From positions 1 to 64,000 of the forward strand of contig JANOQN010000064.1 in the NCBI GenBank assembly GCA_031422315.1: a stretch of DNA of 64,000 nucleotides, given 5' to 3'. Origin of the DNA: JANNYA01 sp031422315 (GTDB lineage Bacteria; Pseudomonadota; Gammaproteobacteria; Xanthomonadales; SZUA-5). Of the stretch, positions 56,828-64,000 are shown in pieces; the first letter of the stretch is position 1; every line of letters begins with the position of its first letter. The position numbers were made by a program, and so were the translations under genes. The notes beneath the pieces are model-generated. The model was not told the origin of the DNA and searched no databases. It saw only the letters and a program-made list of their open reading frames with translations.

Positions 56828-58465
56828 TCAAGCAATTCCCTGCAACATCGGCACATATCTTCCCGTGTAGGCCATCAAATTGCCCTGGGCGACGGTAAAG
56901 TCATTGTAGCGATCCACATTCGGAAAAATCAGCGGAATATTTGTATCGTCAACGCCCATCCAGCGCGCTAGCGTGGCGGACATTTGCTCACTTGAGGTGG
57001 TTGGTAAATAGCGCCCGCTAGAGAAGCATTCGCCTTTTTCTGCATCAGGCGTCGCTGCGCTATCACTTTGATCACGCGAGATGCGTGGGTAGCGCCCGTA
57101 AATGCCGGAGCCACTCGCCGTGGCGGAATTGCGGGCCAAAAGTGCACCGCCGCCGGTATCGCCAGGCACTGCAGCGTTATTACCTTGCCCACCGCCGACG
57201 ACAAATTGCACGCCGCCCCAGCCATGATCGGTGCCGTCGCCATTTGAGCTGATTGTGCGGCCAAACTCGGCGGCTGAAAACAGCAGCACTTCGTTGTGCA
57301 TGCCAAGCGCCGCCAGCGCGCGATAAAACGTTTCTATGCAGTTCGATACGTTTTGTAGCAAACCCTGATGGCCGCCCCAAACGCCAGCTGCATTGGGTGC
57401 TGCAGCTGGAATCTGTCCGCTGTGGGTATCAAAGCCGCCGACATCGACGTAATAAACCTGCCGATTCGCTTGCACCAGCGGGCTATTTTTACTTGCATTC
57501 ATCATGCGAATAACCTGCGCGAATTGATTGCCTAGATTAGTCGCCGGAAACGTTGTGCCAGAAGGGAGTGCGTTGTAAGCACCGCCTGTGCCAATCAGCG
57601 TGTTGACGCTCGCACCAATGCTGTATGAGCGCTCTAAAATATCACCGTACTCGTTGGTGAATGGGTGCGTAGAAGCTTCCGCCATGAGTTGATTAACCGC
57701 CTGGCGGCGCAGGCTCTCAAAATTATTGGTGCTGGTGCTGCTCAAACCACTCGGTGTTGGTGCGGGTGTGGTCGTATTGGTTGATATTCGATAGGGCTTG
57801 ATCGGGGCGCCAGTTGAAGGTCTAGTCCCGACTAAAAAGCGCGGCTGGCCCGCTAAGGAAATGCAGGGCGGCAGGCCGGCCAATGCGCTGGAAGCATTGA
57901 TTCGACCGGCCAAAAGCCCGCCCCAGCCTTCAGTTGATGCGGAGCTTGCGCTATTGCCGATATTCCAAAGCTGGGTTTGATCGCTGTGCGAAAAAAGCTG
58001 CGGTGGCCTGCGCCGTGCGTTGAAGGTGGCGCGCGTGACGGGCTCGACCAGCGGAGCAACGTTGGCAATAAATGCCAAGCGGCCTTGGTTGTAGAGATTT
58101 TGCATGCCGATGCAGGCGGGGTTTAGGCCAAATTCGACGCCTTCTAGCGGTAATGCGGCTGGCAGGGCACCACTCGTCGGTGAGAGTGGAATACCGAGCG
58201 CACTGGCATCGCCGAGATAGATGCCGCCACGCGCCGCCTCATATTCAGCGTGGCGCGCAGGATTGGTCGGGATCAGCATATTAAAGCTGTCATTGCCGCC
58301 GCTCATGTACAGGCAAACCAAGGCTTTGTAACCAGTAATGGTGCTCTGGGCGAGCGCGGCGTTGATCAAGCCAAACTGCGGTAAAACACCAACGGCGACG
58401 GCACCGGCAGCGCTAGCTGCGGACTGGCGTAAAAAGTCTCGGCGAGAGGTTGATTTATTGCTCAT
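56828..58465 (-). CDS. DUF1501-domain Tat-exported protein
   Basis: The 545-aa protein starts with a twin-arginine signal (SRRDFLRQSAASAAGAVAVG, R8-R9), so it is exported folded. It has the DUF1501 body, related to sulfatase/alkaline-phosphatase folds (LVCLYMSGGNDSFNMLIP, GGFDTHSGQIP, FSAAEFGRTISSNGDGTDHG). Those motifs recall metal-binding sites (D-x-H and DHG), but the reaction is not known. It lies 15 bases after the DUF1800 gene; DUF1800-DUF1501 pairs are common, so both probably work together outside the cytoplasm. Confidence 0.92.
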   Translation of the reverse strand: MSNKSTSRRDFLRQSAASAAGAVAVGVLPQFGLINAALAQSTITGYKALVCLYMSGGNDSFNMLIPTNPARHAEYEAARGGIYLGDASALGIPLSPTSGALPAALPLEGVEFGLNPACIGMQNLYNQGRLAFIANVAPLVEPVTRATFNARRRPPQLFSHSDQTQLWNIGNSASSASTEGWGGLLAGRINASSALAGLPPCISLAGQPRFLVGTRPSTGAPIKPYRISTNTTTPAPTPSGLSSTSTNNFESLRRQAVNQLMAEASTHPFTNEYGDILERSYSIGASVNTLIGTGGAYNALPSGTTFPATNLGNQFAQVIRMMNASKNSPLVQANRQVYYVDVGGFDTHSGQIPAAAPNAAGVWGGHQGLLQNVSNCIETFYRALAALGMHNEVLLFSAAEFGRTISSNGDGTDHGWGGVQFVVGGGQGNNAAVPGDTGGGALLARNSATASGSGIYGRYPRISRDQSDSAATPDAEKGECFSSGRYLPTTSSEQMSATLARWMGVDDTNIPLIFPNVDRYNDFTVAQGNLMAYTGRYVPMLQGIA

Positions 58466-58480
58466 AGCAGGCTCCAGGGC

Positions 58481-60604
58481 TCAACGTTGCGTGTTGTATT
58501 CGGGCGAAATAGCAATAATGTGCAGTAAATACAGCGCTTTGCGTCGGCGATCATCTACCGTAGCGCCGAACGCTGCGGTTTGCCCCGGAATGGCACAGCG
58601 CACCAAGCGGTACAAAATGCCCTTCATGCCAGTGCCCACCCCGCCAGCGCCTAAGCCTGCAGCGCAGGTGCCCGAAAGATTCATCGTGCCGCTCATGCTG
58701 CCAGCCATCATGCGGGTATTAAACGCTTCAATTAGCGCAATATCATCGGTGAGCGGCAGTGCATCCAGGCTCGCGGGCGGTATGTAAGGTGAAGTTGGCG
58801 GGGTGGCGGAAAACGCGCTGTTGCAGTTGTTGTAGCCGTTACAAATTCGGCTCAACAGCTCATTACCGGTCAAAACGATAGACACTTCATTGATGATTTT
58901 TATCTCAGGGGATAGCAATCCGGCCGCGGCGATTGCACCGGGTTGCTGATAGCTAGGCTCATAAAAATTGAACACCGTTGGCGCGCCGAATGGGCGCTGT
59001 ACAAAGGTATCTTGTGGATTAGTTGGGCCCCAAGTTCGATTGCTAATCTCGGGCATCACCGCGCCCATAGAACGCCAAATGGCCATCATTTTTAGCAAAG
59101 GCTCACGAGTTTTACCAAAATTGACCGGCGCTGTGCTGGCAAGTGCTTCCGAATCCAGCAGCACCGCGCGCACGGTGGCAGCCATATCACCGCGCAAGTT
59201 GCTCGTGCGAATCGGGCATTGCGCGAGCGGCGCGGTGGTTCCGCCAAATGTGCAAGCGACGCGCCTGATGTAGGCCGGGGTCGGGTTTGAGGTCACAAAG
59301 CGTTGGATCAGCTGCTGCGCGATGACGGCGCCCGTGTTCGGGTGGTTAAAAAGCAAGTCAACGATGTTGTCAACATTGCTTTCGCAATATTGCAAGCAAG
59401 CGGTGCGCGTGGTCGCTGGAATCGTGCTGACATTGGTGGCCGTTGAGTTGCAATTAGGAGGTGAAGGTTGCCCTGGCACAGTCGCAATTTCCGCGATATT
59501 GAGCAGCTCTGCACCGCCAATCACTATGCGTTTCGCCGGCGTAGGTTGCCCCAGCCCCAATGCAGGATCCCAAGGCGTGCCATTGCTCTGTCGGCCGGTA
59601 TCGTTGTAACGCGGGTAGCACACCATCGGGCGGAAATAATCTTCGTGGCGTAAGCCTCGGAAAATGTTCGTGGTGCCGCTCACGTTCGCTGCACTGTCGT
59701 CCCTGGTGGGGTCATTAAAATAGCGCTGCGAAAACGTCGGTGATTCAAAACGGCAATCGGTTCCCGTGCAGGTAGTGCCGCCGCAATTGCGCAAAATGCT
59801 GGTGTCAGTGCCTGCAACTAGCGCGTTGCCGGTGCAGTCGTACGAAAGCCCGGTAAATGCCCGTGCAATGGCTGTTATCGTAGCGTTGTCGTAGGTTGGA
59901 ATGGTATTTCCGCCAATCAGCACAGGGCTAAAATCCAAATTTCGCTCAATCAAGCCGATCGAAAACAGCTGCATGATTTCACGCGCATAGTTTTCATCTG
60001 GCGAAAGTGTGCCTTCAAACTTTCGATTTCGAAGTGATGTCAGCCAGCGCCCCATGGTCGGGCTGCGAGTAGCCTGTTGAAGCAGATCTCGGTAATTGCC
60101 AAAGGCGTTGCGCATGATGATGTCGTTCCATTCCGCAAGCATGAGCGGCTCGCCACTTAACGCATCGCCCTGGTCAGAAATTACAATAATCTGCGAGATA
60201 GCCCAGGCTAAACGCTGGCGCAATTGATCAGATTCGACTACTGCGCTGCGGTACCAATGCCGAATCCGATCATCCTGCCTGATTGAAACCTGCGCAGCCT
60301 GGGTCGATACAAACGTGCCCGCCAGCGCTTGCAGGGCAACACGCTGAAGCGTTATCGGGCGGCTGATTTGTTGATCAATCCATGCGCTGTAATTGCCCGC
60401 TCTAAGCAAGGCAATGTCAGCAGCCGTTGCGCCAAAAGTGGCGCGATTTAAAAATCGAGCGGCCTGTGCGTCGGTTTGCGCTCGGGCGGGCTCGAAGCCA
60501 TCAGTGAACAGCACTTCTTGCGCATAGCTGGTGCTTGCGCTTAGTCCTAAAACAAGTGCCAGAACGGTGCGCTGGCAAGCTGAAAAAATTCGCGGCAGGT
60601 GCAT
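58481..60604 (-). CDS. DUF1800-domain exported protein
   Basis: The ATG at 60604 has GGAG upstream; a TTG at 60616 is less likely. The 707-aa protein has a Sec signal peptide (about 1-28) followed at once by VLFTDGFEPARAQ (31-43), then the DUF1800 body starting AARFLNRATFGATAADI. The family is typified by R-A-T-F-G, YAREIMQLFSIGL and AFTGL-like stretches, all present. The role is unknown. It is paired with the DUF1501 gene; a second DUF1800 gene lies at 62.9 kb on the other strand. Confidence 0.92.
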   Translation of the reverse strand: MHLPRIFSACQRTVLALVLGLSASTSYAQEVLFTDGFEPARAQTDAQAARFLNRATFGATAADIALLRAGNYSAWIDQQISRPITLQRVALQALAGTFVSTQAAQVSIRQDDRIRHWYRSAVVESDQLRQRLAWAISQIIVISDQGDALSGEPLMLAEWNDIIMRNAFGNYRDLLQQATRSPTMGRWLTSLRNRKFEGTLSPDENYAREIMQLFSIGLIERNLDFSPVLIGGNTIPTYDNATITAIARAFTGLSYDCTGNALVAGTDTSILRNCGGTTCTGTDCRFESPTFSQRYFNDPTRDDSAANVSGTTNIFRGLRHEDYFRPMVCYPRYNDTGRQSNGTPWDPALGLGQPTPAKRIVIGGAELLNIAEIATVPGQPSPPNCNSTATNVSTIPATTRTACLQYCESNVDNIVDLLFNHPNTGAVIAQQLIQRFVTSNPTPAYIRRVACTFGGTTAPLAQCPIRTSNLRGDMAATVRAVLLDSEALASTAPVNFGKTREPLLKMMAIWRSMGAVMPEISNRTWGPTNPQDTFVQRPFGAPTVFNFYEPSYQQPGAIAAAGLLSPEIKIINEVSIVLTGNELLSRICNGYNNCNSAFSATPPTSPYIPPASLDALPLTDDIALIEAFNTRMMAGSMSGTMNLSGTCAAGLGAGGVGTGMKGILYRLVRCAIPGQTAAFGATVDDRRRKALYLLHIIAISPEYNTQR

Positions 60605-60825
60605 AACAATCTCCAATCGGCGGGGGATAGTTTAACACTGGAAAATTGACACAGTTGTGATCTGATTCGCCAATGGCAGCGAAATGCGCGGAAATTGTGC
60701 CAGAGTCGAGTTGTTTTTAGTGCCCACCAAAAATGAATCGGTAGGCGCGCAACGCTAAGCGCGGTTTCGCGCGTGGCATTGCTTGTTAAACTGCGCGCTT
60801 TGAATGCGCCGGAAACCAATCCAAA

Positions 60826-61611
60826 ATGCGGCTTACCGAGATAACCCCGATGATTTTGACCTTCAACTGCGATGCAAATATTGCTGCGTGTTTGAGCGAT
60901 TTGGGCTTTGCTGAGCGCATTGTCGTGATTGATTCGGGCAGTACCGATCAAACCTTGGCGATTTGCGCCGCGAATCCAAAAGTCGAAGTCATTTACCGAA
61001 AATTTGATCACCACGCGGCACAGCGTGGCTTTGGTATTGCACAGGTGCAATCTGGATGGGTTATTTGTTTGGACTCCGACTATCGCCTAACGCCAGAATT
61101 TCTGCGCGAGTTAATCTTGCTGCCCGAGCCTGACCCAAACTCAGGTTACTTCGCCGAGTTTGGCTATTGCATTTTCGGCAAACCATTACGCGCATCGCTT
61201 TTGCCGGGCCGAGTTTTGCTAGCGCGCGCGAATGCACTGCGGGTGGAATCAGACGGCCATGCCGAGCGTTTTGGCGTGTCGGGCAGCGTCGGCAAGCTGA
61301 CGCACCGCATTTTGCACGATGATCGCAAGCCGCTGGAGCGCTGGTTGCCTCGGCAGATTTTTTATGCGCGCATGGAAGCGAAAAAGCTGGCTGAAACGCC
61401 GAGTGCACAGCTGCGCTGGCAAGATCGAATTCGCAAGAAAATTGTGCTGGCGCCGCTTTTGATTGTTCCTTATGCCGTATTGATGAAAGGGCTCTGGCGC
61501 GAAGGCTGGCGCGGCTATTTCTATTTGGCTGAGCGCGTGATTGCCGAGTTGATTATCAGTTTGGCAGTGTTAGAGCTGCGCTATTTTAGCGATGCTGGCA
61601 ACCCACAATGA
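60826..61611 (+). CDS. Family 2 glycosyltransferase
   Basis: The 261-aa enzyme of GT-A fold has VVIDSGSTDQT at the nucleotide-sugar site and the metal-binding VICLDSDYRL (DSD). An ALERWLPRQIFYARMEAKKL-like helical region and a C-terminal membrane-associated segment follow. It resembles WaaE/KdtX-type LPS core glycosyltransferases. The next gene starts within its stop codon (ATGA), so both are translationally coupled. Probably acts on a cell-surface glycan. Confidence 0.85.
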   Translation: MRLTEITPMILTFNCDANIAACLSDLGFAERIVVIDSGSTDQTLAICAANPKVEVIYRKFDHHAAQRGFGIAQVQSGWVICLDSDYRLTPEFLRELILLPEPDPNSGYFAEFGYCIFGKPLRASLLPGRVLLARANALRVESDGHAERFGVSGSVGKLTHRILHDDRKPLERWLPRQIFYARMEAKKLAETPSAQLRWQDRIRKKIVLAPLLIVPYAVLMKGLWREGWRGYFYLAERVIAELIISLAVLELRYFSDAGNPQ

Positions 61612-62507
61612 GCCAGCATGATGTGCGCCCACGAGTCGCCCTGCAAAAATCAACCGGCTTTTTAGGTGCGCGCTTGGCCGAGTTTTTGCAAGCGAGTGAG
61701 TGCTTTGAAATCATTGCGCCGTTTCCTGATTCAGCACAGCCCATTGACACGCTATTGTTGAACGGCTGGGGCAGCGTGCCGAGCAGCAGCGCAGGCAAGC
61801 CGCAGACTGAAATCACCGATTCGGTGCTGCCGCTGCTGGAGTTTTTCGCCGAATTTGCAAGCGCAATGCCAAAACACGTTGTGTTCTTTTCCTCGGCCGG
61901 CGCGGTGTATGCGAACCAAAACGCAGGCAACGGCGCAGGTTCGCTTGATGAGTCCGCCGAGCTTTCGCCCAACTCGGCGTATGGTGCGGGCAAAATTGCC
62001 GCTGAAGCATTTTTGCGCGCAGAATCGGCGCGCCTGGGTTTTGCGCTGACGATTTTACGGATCACCAACGTTTATGGCCCGGGCCAAGCGATGCGCGCAG
62101 GTTTTGGCATTATTCCGGCGATCTACCAAACCATCGCCGATGGATCACAGATGTCGCTTTGGCCAAGCAGTAGGCAGCCGCGCGACTATTTGTACATTGA
62201 CGACTTTTTGAGCGCTTTTTTGGCGCTATTGAGTGCGCCTTTGCCGATGCCTGGGCCGATGTCTAGCACGCGCGTTTTCAATTTAGGCTCAGGATTCAAT
62301 GCCAGCGTGCCCGAATTGATTGCGCACGCTGAGTCAATCACGCAAAAGACCTGCAAAACCAATTTGGCACAGGCAAACCAGCGCGATAGTACGATCGCAC
62401 TGCCAAGCTCGGCTGCGTTCCAGCGCGCGTTTGATTGGCATGCGAAGGTAGGATTGCAAGCAGGCATCGCGCGCACTTTTGCAGTTTTGGCGGGCGGATT
62501 GGGCTAG
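61608..62507 (+). CDS. Extended SDR/NAD-dependent epimerase-dehydratase with altered Rossmann loop
   Basis: The 299-aa protein overlaps the glycosyltransferase stop by four bases. It has the SDR catalytic set S95/S96 (FFSSAGAVY), Y125 and K129 (SAYGAGK). It also has the sugar-nucleotide epimerase segment ILRITNVYGPGQ and RDYLYIDDF. The N-terminal G-x-x-G-x-x-G loop reads ALQKSTGFLGA: the first glycine is replaced and only TGFLG remains. Cofactor binding may be changed. It probably edits the sugar nucleotide or product used with the coupled transferase. Confidence 0.85.
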   Translation: MSQHDVRPRVALQKSTGFLGARLAEFLQASECFEIIAPFPDSAQPIDTLLLNGWGSVPSSSAGKPQTEITDSVLPLLEFFAEFASAMPKHVVFFSSAGAVYANQNAGNGAGSLDESAELSPNSAYGAGKIAAEAFLRAESARLGFALTILRITNVYGPGQAMRAGFGIIPAIYQTIADGSQMSLWPSSRQPRDYLYIDDFLSAFLALLSAPLPMPGPMSSTRVFNLGSGFNASVPELIAHAESITQKTCKTNLAQANQRDSTIALPSSAAFQRAFDWHAKVGLQAGIARTFAVLAGGLG

Positions 62508-62907
62508 GCAACGCATTATCGTCATATTGGCGCAGGCGGGAACCCAGGCTCTCACCGAACTTTCTGCTAACTGCTAAGTGAAAAATGAAAAATGCATAGG
62601 TTCTGGCCGGAAAGAAACCCAAGTGAATTTTTGACACCTTTAACAAGGTTCTCGCATCCGTAGGCGAAGTTGTACCTAAAGGGTCTTGATAGACTGGCTT
62701 CTCAAAGAAAACGAGAAAAAACGAGTTGAGATGCGCTTTCAGAGTGGGCAAATTGCATTCGTCGAGTGAACGCTGAAAAGGACCGGCAAGTTATGTGCGT
62801 TGTTTAGCTTTTTACAGCTACGCGAAGCGAGACCATTGGTGCGTCACAAACCCGCGTTAGTCTTGCCCGGGACTGGGAAGTAATTAATCAATTTATAGGT
62901 TATTAAC
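62508..62907. other. Intergenic region with degraded repeat R2
   Basis: This 400-base gap holds the degraded repeat at 62520-62672. The rest (62673-62907) holds nothing recognisable besides TATAGG shortly before the next ATG, which may be a weak ribosome site. Confidence 0.4.
62520..62672. repeat. Miniature inverted-terminus repeat R2, degraded copy 3
   Basis: The left end (cgtcatattggcgcaggcgg at 62520-62539) and the interior ctcaccgaactttctg and gaatttttgacacctt match copies 1 and 2. The right end has decayed. It starts 12 bases after the SDR gene stop, the same placement as copy 2 after typA. Same orientation as the others. Confidence 0.6.
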
Positions 62908-64000
62908 ATGAAAGCAAAAAACTATCGCTTTGGCTTCGCGTTGGTGTTGGGCGTTGCTTTCACCCACGCCGACGCGCAAATCCAACGATTTGCCGACGCA
63001 TCAATGCTGGAGCCTGAGTTAGAACAGCTTGCTCAGCGCGCGCCAAATCAGTTCAAGGCATTGACAGAACTCGGTGGCGAGCCTGATGACATTATCTTTG
63101 GTCAACGCGCCGGTAACTTCGAAAACGCGAATGCCGATACGCCAGCCAACGATCATCAGGCGGCACGATTCCTTACGCAAGCCACGTTCGGGCCCACGCT
63201 CAGCGACATGAATGTTGTTAAGTCGATTGGCTACACAGCGTGGATCAATCTCCAAATCGCACTCGCGCCAACGCTGCACCGGGTAGAGCTAGAAAACCTG
63301 GTCATTGCCCAGTTGCAATCGGGTACGGTGAGCGCCACGCAGGCGCGCGGCGCGCGCATGGAGCGTTGGTTCGCTTCAGCGATTGGCGGCTCGGATCAAC
63401 TGCGCCAGCGCATGGCGTTCGCGCTATCACAAATATTGGTAGTTTCAGATGTTGGCCCTTTGCTCAAAGAGCCTTTGAGCGTTGCCGAGTACAGCGATAT
63501 TTTGACGCGCCATAGTTTTGGCCGCTACCAAGATTTGTTGTCGGACGTAACCTACACCCCGATGATGGGTAGGTATTTAACGGCGCTGCGCAATCAAAAA
63601 ACCGATTGGACGCTAGTGGGCAGCGTGCTAACGCCAAGCTTGGTGTCACCCGATGAAAACTTCGCGCGGGAAATTATGCAGCTGTTTTCGATCGGATTGA
63701 TTCGCCGCAACCGCGACTTTAGCCCGGTTCTGTCTGGTGGCATACCGGTATCGACCTACACACAAGACATCATCACGCAGACTGCGCGCGCATTCACCGG
63801 TTTGACCTACAGCTGTAGCGCACCGGTGAATTACGGCGCATTTACGCTGAGCCACAACTGTGGTTGCACCGGTATCGCTTGTAATTTCTCAACCACCGCA
63901 TTTTTCTCCACGCCGCCGCGCCGCCCGGGAACAGGCGGCGAAACCACGCCGCTGCTGCATCCAGACATTTATCGCCCGATGATGTGTAACCCGCGCTATG
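62908..64000 (+). CDS. DUF1800-domain exported protein, second copy (cut by window end)
   Basis: The frame is open from the ATG at 62908 to the end of the window: 364 codons, no stop. It has a Sec signal peptide (about 1-23, FTHADAQ). A GFE-like stretch, DIIFGQRAGNFE, lies at 61-72. The DUF1800 body starts AARFLTQATFGPTLSDM, with FAREIMQLFSIGL and ARAFTGLTY. It is clearly a paralogue of the 58.5-60.6 kb protein, on the opposite strand; a DUF1501 partner may follow beyond the window. Confidence 0.9.
   Translation, partial: MKAKNYRFGFALVLGVAFTHADAQIQRFADASMLEPELEQLAQRAPNQFKALTELGGEPDDIIFGQRAGNFENANADTPANDHQAARFLTQATFGPTLSDMNVVKSIGYTAWINLQIALAPTLHRVELENLVIAQLQSGTVSATQARGARMERWFASAIGGSDQLRQRMAFALSQILVVSDVGPLLKEPLSVAEYSDILTRHSFGRYQDLLSDVTYTPMMGRYLTALRNQKTDWTLVGSVLTPSLVSPDENFAREIMQLFSIGLIRRNRDFSPVLSGGIPVSTYTQDIITQTARAFTGLTYSCSAPVNYGAFTLSHNCGCTGIACNFSTTAFFSTPPRRPGTGGETTPLLHPDIYRPMMCNPRY

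Overview
The window looks like chromosomal DNA of a gammaproteobacterium, most likely from or near the Xanthomonadales/Lysobacterales. The evidence is the block cmk-rpsA-ihfB-lapA-lapB, a pilV-pilW-pilX-pilY1-pilE-fimT minor-pilin operon, accA-tilS-xseB, typA, thiC and moderate-to-high GC. Many large secreted proteins also carry a short '(D/S)GFE' sequence, which I associate with that group from memory. No rRNA, tRNA, CRISPR array, complete insertion sequence or prophage was recognised.

Layout. 1-11.0 kb: dispersed repeats, a YjjJ/HipH-type HipA-family gene, then three minus-strand genes: a 1577-aa Calx-beta adhesin-like protein, an FAD/NAD(P)-binding protein whose Rossmann motif lies upstream of its first ATG, and a 950-aa Asp-box (BNR) repeat protein. 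11.2-14.0 kb: accA-tilS-xseB, closed by a good terminator. 14.1-17.7 kb: an operon of a histone-deacetylase-like enzyme, a NarL-type response regulator and a membrane histidine kinase. 17.9-19.3 kb: a receiver-domain regulator followed by a PIN toxin and a small antitoxin in toxin-first order. 19.5-23.1 kb: a secreted serine protease. 23.1-25.6 kb: typA between two same-orientation copies of a ~143-bp inverted-terminus repeat. 25.6-27 kb: a nucleotidyltransferase remnant, a PilZ protein and a DUF3598-like protein. 27.3-32 kb: thiC, acetoacetyl-CoA synthetase, a GNAT acetyltransferase and a HipA C-terminal remnant. 32.2-35.2 kb: a PAS-GGDEF protein and a J-domain protein. 35.6-39.1 kb: a secreted G8-domain protein with a translationally coupled small gene.

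39.2-49.2 kb holds a receiver-like/winged-helix regulator candidate divergent from the minor-pilin operon. 49.3-51.5 kb holds an AAA ATPase-PD-(D/E)XK protein and a decayed partial copy of it. 51.6-56.0 kb is cmk-rpsA-ihfB-lapA-lapB (translation, nucleoid structure, LPS control). 56-64 kb holds a retropepsin-like protein with a DAG active site, a DUF1800-DUF1501 pair, a coupled glycosyltransferase-SDR pair, and a second DUF1800 gene cut by the window end.

How the parts fit together. Housekeeping operons are interleaved with surface and secreted functions (type IV pilus tip, adhesin-like repeats, protease, G8 protein, DUF1800/DUF1501) and with signalling (PilZ, GGDEF, two-component system, degenerate receiver proteins). 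The accessory material is mostly decayed: toxin-antitoxin relics, a partial ATPase duplicate and miniature repeats. The most interesting cross-cutting signal is the GFE sequence, which recurs at the C-terminus of some exported proteins and just after the signal peptide in others.
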